Assembly: GCF_015245355.1 (NCBI RefSeq)
Contig: NZ_CP063311.1
Coordinates: 1,697,217-1,761,216, forward strand
Source: Anabaenopsis elenkinii CCIBt3563
GTDB lineage: Bacteria; Cyanobacteriota; Cyanobacteriia; Cyanobacteriales; Nostocaceae
DNA: 64,000 nucleotides
Direction of reading: 5' to 3'
Shown here one piece after another: positions 45,540-58,700 of this stretch. Position numbers and translations under genes: made by a program. The notes under the pieces are model-generated. The model saw only the letters and a list, made by a program, of their open reading frames with translations, was not told the DNA's origin and did no database searches. Position 1 is the stretch's first letter. The number at the start of each line of letters is the position of its first letter.

Positions 45540-46535
45540 ACGTCCCCGGACGAAAGCACCCACATCATCCCCAGTTTTATCTTTGGCATCGTAACCGTTA
45601 CTACTGAATGCAAATGACCAAATAATAGTTGATTCTACCTGATCATACTCACCTAGCCAGTTATTCAGGGTAGAAGTACTGAGGTTAACATCAGGATAAT
45701 TAACAAAAGGGTGTCCTGTATAGGTTTCCCGGCCTTTTCCTTCCCCAAAAGCATCATTGAGGACAACTTTATCAGATTGGGTCAACTCCCGCCAATCCCA
45801 GGTAGGTACATCTTCTTCATTCTTGTATTTTGATATGCCTGCTTCCCCATCATCATTATCCACCCAGTAGCCACCTAGGGGAACCCAGTTACCGGGGAAC
45901 TCAAACTCAAAGCCAAATTGTCCCGCTCTGGTACTGGTGGACTGTTGGGTAAAGGTCAAAGTATCGTACTTAATGGCGTTGATGTAGTTGTCATTAGCGG
46001 AAATCAAATCTGTATACCGAGTCAGTTGGTAAGGTGCTGGCTGTATCGGCTCGCTTTGGTCGCCCACGCTCCACTCAGGGTCAACATCAAAGTTAACTGT
46101 TTCCCGCAGGTCAAGATTAAAGTAACGAGTACCAGTTTCAGGGACATAATTTACAGACCAGTGAGCTGGTCCATCTTCTTGAGGATTAATCGCCTCTTTC
46201 TTCTTCCGTCCCCGGACAAACCCACCGATATCATCACCGCTTCCCCACCTGGTGGTATAGATGATGGTTGACTGTACCTCGTCGTACTTTTCTAACCACA
46301 TATTCAGGTTAGCGGTACTCAGGTATTTATTATGGGGATAGTGAACAAATTCATTTTTATCCACATAATATTCAATGTCATGACCATCCCCAAAGACATC
46401 ATTTAACACACTGATATCACTCGCTGTCAGTGCGCGCCAACCCCAGGTGGGGACATCTTCTTCCTCGTCGTAGCTCATGCTGCTACCATCATCATTATCC
46501 ATCCAGTAACCGCCCAGGGGAACCCAATCATCCCA
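45540..46535 (-). repeat. Duplicated Trp-rich module in the giant protein
   Basis: Two related blocks. The first (about 46535-46205) and second (about 45893-45540) share W.PLGGYW.DNDDG, EEDVPTW.WR.LT.SD..VLND.FG.G, LST..LN.WL..YD.V.STII and GDD.G.FVRGR. Each spans about 115 residues. The function is unknown. The conserved Asp and Trp pattern suggests a folded, possibly carbohydrate- or calcium-binding domain. Confidence 0.8.
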
Positions 46536-49500
46536 CTGGTTGGTATATGCGGCCGGATAGCCATCATTGTCAAAGAAATATCTAGAGGTTTCTTGAGTAT
46601 ATTTAGCGTCGGCTTCGTTCCAGAAGTAACCTACATATTCCCCTGTAGCTGTAACCCCTGCTCCTTGATTTATCCACTGATAGCTAGGGGTATAAGCAAT
46701 GGGGTTACTCCCATCAAAGGTATTAACATTGGTAGCATTTAGTAACTTAGACTGATTTTGGGATACCGTTCTGAGAATGGCTTGGAGGTCGGGACTGATG
46801 GCTGTGGGAACGCGTAAATAGATGTTATTCCAGCCGTCAACCTCTATATTAATAATAGTAGTAGCAATGTTGTGGGGGTTTGTCGCCACATCGTAGGCGT
46901 TGTAAAACCCTGCTTGGGACACCTGTTTATAGTCGCTACCAGCAATAATCTCTTTGCGGTATGTCACCCCTTGGGCGGTTTCCATCTCGTAGGATTCGCT
47001 GGTTTCAATGAGGTTCCAGTAAACATCATTCCTGGTGGGGTTACCGTTGATGTTTCTGTCTACCTTGGCGTTACTGAAACTAAAGTCAAAGAGTCTGTAG
47101 TAACCGAGGTGTTCTAAAACTACGTCTTGCTGGTCTGTGGTCAGTTCGTTAAAGCCCGCGTCGGTTTTGGGTATACCTGTTACTCCCCAGTCGAGGTCAT
47201 CCACAAAGTAATCAATCTGGTTGACAAAGTACTCTTTTTCTGAGTCTGTTTCTGGGTTCCAGTAACTATCTTGGTTTAAGGTGACGTTCATGGTGAAGAA
47301 CTCACTACCAACCCGTACCTGGTCAACTCCTACCTGCTCTGTAACTGTGGTGGGTATCCAGTTGACTACTTCTATGGCGATTTTGCTTTCATCTTCCGGG
47401 GTGTTGGGGTCGTCGGTGGCTAAGACTTTCTTTGTCCCGGCGTTGATGGTTTTGGTAATGGGTATTTGGGTTAATACGGGAATACCTATGAGCTTTTGAC
47501 CCGTGGCTAAAGTCGCGTCTGCTGCTATGGTGACTGGACCACCGGAGAGGATGTTCACTGCTCCTTGGGGGGCGTTAAGGGAACCAGTGCCATAAACCAG
47601 GACTTGACTACCCTTTAACTGGGATTTGCTGATTTCCCCCCGCAGGGTGTCTAAACTCCATTGGCGGTCAATACCCGCGGTGATGTTGAGGTTGTTACCA
47701 GCGGTGACTATCCCGTTAGTCCCTATACCGTTGATTTCTGCTGATGTCACTACCTTGATGTTGATGTCCCCTGGGGAGTTGTCATTCCTGACAAAGCCTT
47801 GAATTAACAGGGTGTCGGCGATGATTTCTATGGTGTGGTGAGATTGAACTAAAGCCCGCTCTAGGGGTGATTTACTGCGGGCGATGAGGACTTCACCGGT
47901 GGCGTGGATTTGAACTGCGGGTTCTAGGGTTTGGTTACCTGTGCCACTGGTGGTGATGAGGGCGTTATTGGGGCGGATTGCGTCTTTGGGGTTGAGTTCT
48001 TGGTAATCAACTAGTTGGATGTTTTTACCTTGGATGTGGATTAAATTAAGCGATCGCACTTGGTTATCAACAAAGATATCACCGGCGTTATTTTTACTGG
48101 TAATGAATAACTTCTCAGGGTTTACCGTTGAGTTAATTGGTAGTCCCCAAATAGATGATGTCACCTCCGGTGCAACCTGACCCCGGAAGATAATACCAGA
48201 GTCACTAGTCATGTTAATCGTCCCACCGGGGGCGGTGTCGAGAATACCCCCACTGATGCGGGTGAGTTGAGACAGTTCACCGTCATATTCTACAGGAGCA
48301 TCACCCAGGGGGACGGGTTCACCAGCAGGGTCTACATATTCCCCATTTTGGTTAATGAAGTAGTTGGAACTGTTAACCAACCGGTTTTGCTGGTCTTTAA
48401 AAATAACTGGATTGACTATTAACCCATAACCGCTGGGTGTAGTCCCTCCATCTAAATTCAGGGTGTCGTCAGCGACTAAATAACCATCAACTAATAACAG
48501 TCCCCCAGTGTTGATAGTAATATCCGAGCCGTTGTGGAAAGCTTGGATAGTCCCCTTAGTTTCTACCCGGTTCTGAGCCTGAATATTAATTGCTGTGGCG
48601 CTGGAGTCGTTTAATCTTGGGGTTCCCGTACTGCTAAATCTAGCGGTGGGGTCAGTTTGAATCAAACTTAAACTATTCATGGTCAAGTCTAAGTCACCAC
48701 TTCCCCCAGCAATAGTAATGTTAATATCTCCCGTAGCTTGGGCAGCACCACCACGGGGAGTAAGGATTCCCCCAGTCACTCCCATCCCCCCAAAGGTAAC
48801 TAGTTCCGTGGCGTTGAGGTCAATTCTTGCACCTTTACCCGTCCATGTAGTCTGGTCACCTTCTTCTGTGAGGGAACCACCAGCTAAGATTGCGCCGACG
48901 ATGTTAATCGTCTTACCTGTAACCTGAATTTGGCTACGGTTTCCAGAGGTAAGCATCCGCGCCGCGGAGTTAATATTAATCTCACCCGCAGCTTGGAGGA
49001 TGATTTGACTGGGGGAGACTAAATCAATCCCCTGTTGTTGGTAGATACCGTTACTTTCTACAGTGCGACCCAGGTTAATGGCTCCCGTGGGGTTAGTTTG
49101 AATCAGTTGGAGAGTTTCCCCTGGGGTTTGAATAATTATCTGAGAGTTATAACCATGGATACTCTCCCCAGCCATAACCTTCAAGCTTCCCTCGCTGATG
49201 ATGTCACTGTCTAGGGTGATACTCCCAGGAGTAGTGATTAAAGTTTCAATGGTGTTGGGGTCACCATCTACACCCAGAGAGCGGACAACACCTTGGTTGA
49301 TGATGTTTTCACCCCCCATAGTTAGCTGTCCATAACTAACAATCCGTCCTGATGTGGGGGCGATGATGAGATTACCCGCTAAAGACTGGAGATTAATTAT
49401 CTCCATGTAGCTGATATCACCAATAAAGCTGTCAATCACAACATCATTCAAACCTTGAATATGTACAGCTTTACTGTCAATGCGACTGGTGCCAAAGGTG

Positions 49501-52500
49501 TGGATACTAGTTTCACCTGTTACTACTTCCTCACCAGCAATTAAATTAATCTCATTCCCTGCGGTGAGGCTTCCATGGAGTTCTAAAGTCTTACTAGCGG
49601 TGATGTTGATGTTATTCTCCTCACCCCGGGCGATCGCATCTCCTTTCACCACCCCATAAACACCAACATTCAGATTAATGTCACCGTTGACTGTTTCTAG
49701 TAACCCAGTCCCATCTAAATCAATATCCACCCCATCGGGGGATGTACCACTATTGAGGTGAATGGCTGTATGGGCGAGGACTTTACCGGCGATATAAAGT
49801 TTACCGTTGTCACCAGTGGGCGCACCGATAGTAACTTGAGAACCTACTTCACCAGCGTGGATATTGTAGGGGAGGGTAGATGTCACATCAGAGGTGAGGG
49901 GAGAGAATCCTAGGAGGTTGGCGTTAATCGTCCCTTGACTCAAGAGTGTAATGGCATAGGAACTAGTTAAAACTAACCTACCTTCCCGAATCTTCACCCA
50001 CAAATCATACTGGTCAAACTCTGTATATATACTATTGACTTCTGGGGCATTTTCCCCTTGGGAACTAACCACAGTCCAAGTTGCATTTACTAAAGCGGCG
50101 TTTAAGTCAGCGACTAAATCCGCCACCTCGCGATTATTCTCAGTCTCTGACCTCAGTAAAGTGACATCAGCAGCAACAACAAAACCCACCTTATCTATTT
50201 GCAATCTGAGGGTGACATCTTGACTCACCACCCCAGTTGCTAACTCATAGAAATCAGCAGCGGCGATTTCATGACCATGACCAGGGGCTAAAATATCTAC
50301 CCTACCAGCAGCATGGAGATTAATACTACTGTTAGGCTTCCAAGTTAATATTTGGGAGGAACCATAAACCACCATCCCCCGACCACTATAATTAGTGCTA
50401 CCGTCTTCCGGGTCTGGTTCTATGGGGTCAATCCCGCCAATTAAATCTATCTGCTTCCCAGCTTGGAGAGTTTGACCCACCCTCACCTGATGTCCGGCGA
50501 TCGCCCTCAGAGTAGATTCCCCATCAAAGTGACTCACATAGCGCCCCATATAAGCGCCATTCCTATCTCTAACTGTAGTTACTTCCCCACCGGGTAACAA
50601 TAACCCCTGAATATCAACATCTTGGGCGGATTTAACTTCTATATGACTATCAGCAGCGTGGGTAACTAGCTCACTTGCTGCTTGAATCAAGGTTCCCGTA
50701 CCAGAATCATGTTCACCCCCATTGACTTCTATTAAATCATGGGCGAATAGGTAAGCACCGGTTTGGATAGGTTCCCCTGCTTTATTCACCGTGTTACCAC
50801 CGATGAAAGCTTGACCTAGGGAATTAACTTTAATTGCGCCATAGTTCCCCGACCAGTCTATAGTTTGACTTTCCAGATTGCCATTATCATCAAAAGTTTG
50901 GAACAGTTTACCACCAGCGACCAAGGTTCCCATAACCTCCATGTTCCCTTGACTGTTGATGGTAATTATTCCCCCACTGTGGTTAGAACTTAACCCATAA
51001 GCAGCAGCACCACCAGCGGGAGTGATTAATAGTCCTAAACCATTGTCATCACTTCCAGCAATCCCCCCATTCATCGTCACAGACTTGGAAGCTAATAACC
51101 CCGTATCTAAGAACAGTTGCTCACCAGCAGTCACAACTATAGTGGAATCATTCCCCGCAAAGGTCACACCATTGGCGCCAATCTCTCCCCCCGCGACTAC
51201 TGAACCCAGAATATCTACGTCTTTGGCTCCGGTGATGGTAATATTACTACCCGCCTTAGTGGTTCTGATTCTAGAAGTCCCATGGACATAAACACTAGAA
51301 CCGCGACTATTAGCTCTGTCTGTAGTCAAAATATTGATTTGACTTTCCGCAGTCAGGAAACCTTCCACATACACCCAACCGGGGGTACTTATATTTAAAT
51401 TCGAGTTTTCGCCCCTGACATCGATGTTACCCCTGAGGATGACATCATCACTAAAGCCCAGATTGAGAGTAGCGTTATCTGCCAGACTGGTAATAGTCCC
51501 AGTGAGGAACAGAGAAAATGGGTCTGGTTGTAAGTCTTTCAAATAGAGGTCATCTGGTAAACCTACCTCTAGATAGTTGTCATAATTAGGTAATCGGGAA
51601 CTGCGGGAGATGAACTTAATATCCCTTTGGGTAGTAACGGAACCGGGGATAAATATCCCGTGACTAGATTCTAAAGTGAGAGTTCCCGCAGTGACTTCAT
51701 TTACCCGCAGATCACCAGTTAAAACTCTAATATCAGCATCTCCAATCACATTAGCTCGCTCTAAATACAGGTCGTCGGAGATTTCCCGCACATAGGCGTT
51801 ACTGTTACTAGCAATGATTAACTTACCTTCTGTCAGGGAATTAGTGTTAACTTCCAAGAAGTTATCAGCTGTGGCGATCGCACCTAAAGCATCTAAAGTA
51901 ATATTTCTCCCTATAACATCTGGGGTATCTTCCTGGGTATCGATGATTGATTGAGTGGTGCGTAAACCCACATCAAAGTTACTTTCAACCTTACCCACCC
52001 GGAAGTTACGGTAAGGAGAGTTGAGGTAAATGGCTCCTTGTTCTTCCCCTGTGGATTGGACGTTAACAACTCCATTATTGAGAACATCTACATCTAAATA
52101 ATTGCTATGTTCCCCAATGAAACCGGTAGTTGATTGGATGTTAATAGCAGAAGCGCTGATGTTGATTGCGTCTTTGTTGTTGTCAAGGATGAAACCTTGA
52201 ATATTTAAATCTACTGTTCCCCCAGCGGTGATGGTGTTGAGGAGTAGGTTTGTCTGGGGAACCTCTAATTTAATATCAGAACTACCGTTGACCTGATTCA
52301 CCGTTAATGCTTCCTCTCCCAAATAACGGATGTAAGCATTACCTGTAGATTCGGCGCTCAGTTGTCTAACTTCCCCTGTCATGTCAATGCGGAAGGGAGT
52401 ATCAGGGGTGTGGGAAGCAATCACACCACCGGAAATTAAGAGGATGTTATTACCAGAAGTCGTCACAGCAGGGGTGTCTGTAGTGTAATTATCAGTGAGG

Positions 52501-52734
52501 TTACCCGCTGCTTGTAGTCTGACATTTCCCCCAGCGGTAACTTTATCAACAGTGAGCTTACCTCCCTCCTGGAGGGCGATCGCACCCCCAGCATTGATAT
52601 TAGTTAACCCCGTAGTCATCACATCCACATCATTAATCACCTGGAGGGTCAAGGTTTTAATTACCGACTTATCTAAAACCAGTTGACCAGTTTCCAGAGT
52701 CACCTTACCCACAGCATCAGTACCATGGGAAGCA

Positions 52735-53005
52735 GTCAACCTCTCCCACACCGTCGGGTCAAGGTAAAGTTGACGGGTCAAGTCTAAAGTAGCAGACTCT
52801 CCCAAATACCTATACAAACCATATTCCGCAGCATCATACTGGACTAAAACTATGTCCCCTTGATTGACGTTGCGGTTATCCACAATCAACCGACTTACAC
52901 CAGTGACAATATCTGGGTTAACTAGTTGCCATAGGGTAGTATCTGTAAAATCAGATTGAGTTAAATTAACCTCACTGACTCCATCCCCCAAATACCTGTA
53001 AGTCC
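52735..53005 (-). repeat. Two adjacent YRYLG...W modules
   Basis: GTYRYLGDG...LTQSDFTDTTLWQLV and GLYRYLGES...LTRQLYLDPTVWERL follow each other. Three more copies lie at about 54245-54155, 57445-57345 and 62115-61885 in the same giant gene. The common pattern is Y-R-(Y/F)-(L/I), then about 10-40 residues, (D/N/E)-(Y/F)-x-(D/N)-(S/T)-x-x-W-x-x-(L/V/F). Confidence 0.8.
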
Positions 53006-53098
53006 CGTAGGTGACCCCAATAATATCGCTGACGGTAGCGCTGGAAAGTAACTTCTTGTCCTCAGTGGTCAGGTCTGTATAACCATTTCCAAGATTAA

Positions 53099-54571
53099 TT
53101 ACCACCTTCCCACCTTCCCTAAATTACGACCGGTGGTAACTGTGAGGTTACGAGCAACTATGTTATAGTCCTCCCCTGTGTCTGGGGGAGTATTGAACCC
53201 TGTGGGTTTGTTGAGGGGATAAAGGAAACTGTACAGGGGAACAGAGAGGGGATACCTTAAGGAATCTTCCGCAAAGGTAGCTAGAGCTTTATCACTGATG
53301 ACTCTGGTTGCTAGGCTAGATTGTTCTCCCAAGTTATCTAGAATTGACCCATCGATTGCATCTAAGTACACATCCGCTGCTGATGTCATCCCCAGTAGAT
53401 ATAAGTCCCCTGTGGTTTGACGGATGTAAACATCATTGAGTGAGTTTCCTCCCACTCCACCGGAATCATTAGTATTGACATTTACCCACTGTTGTGCAGT
53501 CCCAATACCGCCTTTACTGCTGTTGAGGATAATATCATCACCGGTAATCACAGCATTGTTATCATACCCGGTAATCCCATCAGCAGCGCGGATGCTAACG
53601 TCACCCCCTGCAGTAATGTGATTAAATACCAGGTAACTGCTCTGGTTGTCTGGTGACACTATGAGTAAATTAATATTTCTTTGGGCGATCGCATTCAGCG
53701 GTTGTAAACCCCCTTGCATCGCCACATCAATACTACCGGAATCCGCCTTCAGGGAAAGAGCATCTAAACTCCCCACTTCCCCACTTTCCTTAGTATTGGC
53801 GTAAATCACACTAGAACCCACACCTTGAATATAAGCGCCACGCAGTTGTAAATTACTGCTGGGGGATTCAATATCCCCATAGAGTTCCAACCCACCCACA
53901 CTCTTAATGCTGATATTCGCCTCACTGCTGCTGGGACCTTGAAGGAACTGAATATCAATCGGGTAATCAGCTTTGAGGGCGTGGGTGTAGTAATCTTTTA
54001 ACCCTTGGATGATGGTTAACTTATAGTGATAGGTTTTCTTTTGCAGGAACCCACCCCCACTAGTCCAGGTTTTTTCTTTAGTGGAAATATTGCGATAATC
54101 ACTGTCATAGCGGTTCAGGGGAGGGTCATTGTAACTCTTGACATTACTGGTTTGTCCTGTAAACTCCCACTTACTACTATCACTAAAGTCCTGAAGAGAC
54201 AGTTCTAAATCCGCATTCTCTCCTATATAGCGATAAATCTTCCTACTGTTAATGTCCCTCACCAAGGAGAGGTTCTGAATTAAATCAACACTATTATCTT
54301 CTGTCTGTTCATACTCCACCCGGTAAACTACTTCCACCGGTTCCCCCCAAAGTTCGCTGAGGGTTGCGCCTAACTGAGCTAGTTGATTGTCTGTAATTAA
54401 AGCTTCTGACTCTAGGAGGGGTTTCTCATCTCTAAATTCTACCTCCCGCCATTCGTATTTTTTATCCTTTACCAGTTCGTCTATTTCTAAATCCCAGCTA
54501 AAGTCAAAGTCTAAGCCAAAGGCTTTAAATAATTTACCCAGGTTTAAGGACAGGTCTAATACCTTCTTCTC
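53099..54571 (-). pseudogene. Giant gene, fragment between IS and frameshift
   Basis: The frame is open from the IS junction (54571, reading leftwards) to the frameshift stop at 53099. A GTG at 54337 is the first obvious start (EVVYRVEYEQ). It encodes one YRYIGE...W module (NSRKIYRYIGENADLEL...SSKWEF) and beta-rich repeats with DIILNSSKGGIG. On the other side of the IS the frame resumes in phase (...FKYE then KKVLDLSLN...). Confidence 0.85.
53104..53119. repeat. 8-bp tandem duplication causing a frameshift
   Basis: ACCTTCCC occurs twice in a row (53104-53111 and 53112-53119). With two copies the upstream frame of the giant gene ends at GKVGRW then stop. With one copy it reads NLGKVVINLGNGYTDL and continues for 9.2 kb. 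An 8-bp change shifts frame and is a typical product of replication slippage. Confidence 0.9.
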
Positions 54572-55712
54572 TAGGAGTTACGCATTGACAGAATAACAAA
54601 ATAGTGAATTGATAAATATAGGTCGTCTACTTGCTAGGTATCAGACAATTAGAAAAATCACGAAACCATCCACAGCGCAATGCAATCTAGACCTATACAC
54701 CTTATTTTTACTGTCAGAGCCAAAGTTTGGGGGGTGCAGTAGGTTAGCAGAGATATTAGGAGACGTTTCACATGATAGTGTGAATCGCTTTTTATTGAGA
54801 GAGCGATATGAACCGAAAGATTTATTCAACATTATAGAAAAAGTTATTAACTTGGTAGGAGGAATACTAAGTGTAGATGATACAGTGATAGAAAAGATTT
54901 ACAGCGACCCCAAAAATGCTGAATTAATCGGTTATTTTTGGTCAGGTAAAGCCCATAAAACAATTATTGGCTTAAATTTAATCACTCTATATTACAGTGA
55001 TATTCATGGTAATTCAGTGCCAATAAATTACAGAATATATGATAAAAAGGAGGGAAAAACAAAAAACGATTATTTTAGAGAAATGGTAAGTGAAATAATA
55101 AGCTGGGGAGTCAAACCCAGAATTGTAACAGGTGATAGTTGGTATTCAGGAGTAGAAAATTTGAAATTCCTAAAAAACCAGAAATTGGGTTTTCTCTTCG
55201 GAATTGAAAAAAATAGAACTGTTTCAAATGAGCCACACAAGTATTGTCAAGTAAGCACTCTGGCTATTCCCGAAGAAGGATTAAGGACTCATCTGAAAGA
55301 ATTTGGATTTATAAAGTTGTTGAGGAAAGACTTTAAAAAAGAAGACTCTAGACACTATATTTTGTATCTTCCAGATGAGGAAAGAATCGAGGATATAACT
55401 AGAAATGAATTTATGACAATTCATGATACTCATTGGGGAATTGAAACCTTTCATCGAGCCATAAAACAAGTATGTGGAATTTGTCGGTTCATGGTTAGGG
55501 ATACTCATGCAATTAAGACTCACATCTTTTGTTCACTTCAAGCTTTTGTTAAGTTGGAGTTTATGCGCTCTGAAAAAATAATTAGCAATTGGTATGAAAT
55601 ACAACGGAATCTGTTTACTTTAGTTGTACGTGAGCATATTTTTGCTAATCTTAATAGCGATCGCATGATCTAGATATCATAGATCATATTTTTTGTCAAT
55701 GCGTAAGTCCTA
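54572..55712 (+). mobile_element. Insertion sequence copy 2, 1141 bp, inside the giant gene
   Basis: Same ends and length as copy 1 at 5767-6907, in opposite orientation. Flanked by a 5-bp duplication TTCTC (54567-54571 and 55713-55717). It interrupts the giant gene, and taking out the IS with one TTCTC restores the reading frame exactly. Confidence 0.95.
54609..55673 (+). CDS. IS transposase (DDE, IS4 superfamily), copy 2
   Basis: 354 residues, identical to copy 1 except L238 for F238. TTG start, DDE residues D90/D91, D176 and E279 all present, so probably functional. It reads against the direction of the giant gene it interrupts. Confidence 0.93.
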   Translation: MINIGRLLARYQTIRKITKPSTAQCNLDLYTLFLLSEPKFGGCSRLAEILGDVSHDSVNRFLLRERYEPKDLFNIIEKVINLVGGILSVDDTVIEKIYSDPKNAELIGYFWSGKAHKTIIGLNLITLYYSDIHGNSVPINYRIYDKKEGKTKNDYFREMVSEIISWGVKPRIVTGDSWYSGVENLKFLKNQKLGFLFGIEKNRTVSNEPHKYCQVSTLAIPEEGLRTHLKEFGFIKLLRKDFKKEDSRHYILYLPDEERIEDITRNEFMTIHDTHWGIETFHRAIKQVCGICRFMVRDTHAIKTHIFCSLQAFVKLEFMRSEKIISNWYEIQRNLFTLVVREHIFANLNSDRMI

Positions 55713-58700
55713 TTCTCATATTTAAAGATGTAAATTCCGGTTTTCTCCTGTCCTTCCGTCCACAGGTAAAACTTGTTGGGAGTGGGTTGATATTTAATTT
55801 GATCATTAACACCATTAGTTACCTGGTTAACTAAGTTGTAATCTATGGCATTACTAACTGTATTATGAACCCCTTGATAATTAACAGTTTGGATACCTTC
55901 AGCATCTAAGGTATATTCTGTCTTTTTCAGAGTCTCTGTGTCAATAATGGTAATTTTACCTTTACGGTTGGTGGTGGTGTCGATGTTGTTGAGAATTAAT
56001 TTATAAGGACTTTGGTTATTAATGTCTAAGTTTGTGTAACCATTCGCCACCCGTAACTGACCATTACCTGTGCTGAAAATTTGCCCGGCGATGGTAATCT
56101 GTCCCCCTTTGGGGATAATATCATCTAAAATAATGGCCTGTTGATTGGGGTCAAAGTAACCATCTACTGGTACTTGGTCTTCACCGAAGCTAATCCCCCG
56201 GATGGTTCGCCCGTTGTCATCGGTGAAGTTAGTAATATGATTACCAGGGTTAAAATCAGGTGCAATATCTAACTCAATGGTGGTAACTCCACTCTGAATA
56301 ATGCCGTTAACATTCAAGTACCGAGCAGTGATACTAATTAAACCCTGGGCGAGAATGCGGGAACGGTTCTCATTAATAGCGGACTGTAAATCTTGTCCTT
56401 CAATGTCACCAGCATCAAAGTAAGTCTTAGCATCCGGTTTACCCCATGGGTCATAAACCGCAGCTCTGGTAATATCCAGGTTTAAATATTGTCGGGGGTC
56501 GCGGTTGGTGTGGAACCAACCATTAGTATTTAAGTTAAAGTTACGCGCTGCATTAATTGTAATTGCTGCGGCTCTAATTTGCCCAGAGACGTGAATACTC
56601 CCTTCTCTGTTGTCAATGAATAAATCCCCAGCTTCGTTGATGACATCACCGAGGATGTATATGTCCTGGTCAGCGGAGGGGATGGTGATTTCTCCTAAGT
56701 CATATTGACTGTTGGGGAAAGCGTCTTGAACTATGGAGATGTTTTTAGGACTAGTGTTATTTACCTGGGTGAGGGGACTGTTATTAAAGTAAATATTGCC
56801 AGGTTGTAAAACTGTATATTCCCCATCAATGATTTTAATCCGTTTGTTGTCCCGGATGATAGCATCATTGACATTGAGGGTAAAGGGAGACTGGTTAGTT
56901 ACCCGAATTTCCGCCCCTGACCTAGCTATTAATTTCTTGTTATTAATTAAGGGTTGATATTTACTCCCCGCTCCATCTGCTTCGATGAAAATAGAACCAG
57001 GAGCAGCATAGATGTTAGGAAGATTGACAAACAGTAAATCTAACTGTTCTTTAACAAAACCAGTTTCTGGGTCTATTAAACCGGAGTCGGCGATCGCTTG
57101 GTCAATTGCTGCTAACTGTACCTCATACCTAGCGATCGCTTCTGGGTCTGTCCCATGGCTTCCCATCCAGTCTAATACTTGGTTTCTCTGTTCTATCAAC
57201 AGATTCCCTAAACTAGCATAGGTTAAAGTCACGTCATCTAGTTCCGTGGGTTTCACCACATAGAATTTATTCTGGAGACTGTTTTTAAATTTAACCGTGG
57301 TATCACTATCATAAACCGTCTTATCCGTCAATACTGGACTAGTTCCCAAATGTTCCCAGCGCTGGGTATCGCCATAATTCTCTTTCTCCAACATCACAGC
57401 ATCAGGAGCGGGGTCAGTTATGGGGATATACCTGTAATAATGTCCTACCCTTCCCCCGGAGTTGGCTCCCCGGATGACTCTCACCAAGGTTCCGGTGTAT
57501 ATAGATAAACTCAGGGAATCGAGATTTAAGGCCTTGTACTCATACTTGGTTTCTGCATCCAAGCCCAGATCAGATTTTTCGGCATCTGTCAACTGATTGT
57601 TAGCAATCCCTTGTCTGTTGAGCTTTGTATCCAACCGCGCCGGGTTTAACTGCTGCACACCCCCCACCGTTACGGGTTTAATTTGCACGGTGGACTTATT
57701 ATTAATTCCGGCTTCGATTAAGACATCATTACTAATATTTACCTGATTACTGCTGTCTACATCGGCGCCATTGGGAACATCAAAGCCAAACGGCACTAAC
57801 GATATATTTACCACACTACCATCAGTTTGCGCCCGCTGTCTTCCCCCAATCCCCTCGTTAGCTACTAGGGTGACATCTTCCAAAGCTCGAATAATGGTCT
57901 TTCCTGAAATATCAATCCGATTAACTTCATTGATCTTCGCCTTGACATCGGGGATGCTAAAACTGGGACCAAAGGAAACAGTAGTAATTTGTCCATTGGC
58001 GGAACTCTCTAGCAAGTTAGGAACTGCAAAACTGTCTCTACCAGTAAACAGGTAAATGTCACTCCCCTTGAGGAGAGCATCTTTAACGGTAATCTGTTGG
58101 GTAGCATCTACCCTAGTTTTAGCATTAGCAGCCGCAACGCCGCTAAAGGCAGAAGCGGAGAAAATATCTGTACTAACAAAGGTCTCCCCATTAGACCGGG
58201 AGGTTAAGTACATATCCCCAGATTTATTTTCTAGGGTAGCAGTATCGATATTAATCCCTGACCTGGTTTGGGCGTTAACTTCCGACAGACCTACGGCGAC
58301 GCTAAAGCCGCTGAAGGTGTCAACTTCTACCTTGTCAATGGCGCTAACATCAGTGAGGGTTTCAATTCTGAATACCCCCCGGTTGGCGTTAGTTCCCTTA
58401 ACGGTAATATTAGTATTCTTACCAATATTTACCACCGCCTCTAGGGGATTAGTAGAAGTCCCCACAGCTGTACTACTCTTGAGGACAGACACAACCCCCG
58501 CACCTGCGGAACCGGTTCTGAGATTGGCCTCACCATCGCTGGTGTATGCTTCTTTAATGAGGCGATTTACCGCTGCGATCGCCAAATTATCCGCTGTAAT
58601 ATTGCTGTTAGCCCCAATGTCCACATTAGTTTTACTGGTAACCAGATTCTCCACCACAGCCCCCGTACCCGCAGCCAGAGCCACGGCGTAACTGTCAGCA

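Larger units (their letters stand above)
43905..53105 (-). pseudogene. Giant gene, middle fragment
   Basis: A 9.2-kb open frame (3066 residues) beginning at a GTG that lies inside the frameshift region and ending at the premature TAG. It contains beta-helix-like repeats full of LTAGGDINL-like phrases, two adjacent YRYLG(D/E) modules at its N-terminus and two copies of a roughly 120-residue Trp-rich module. The lack of other stops over such a length shows the inactivation is recent or the segment is still under selection. Confidence 0.85.
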
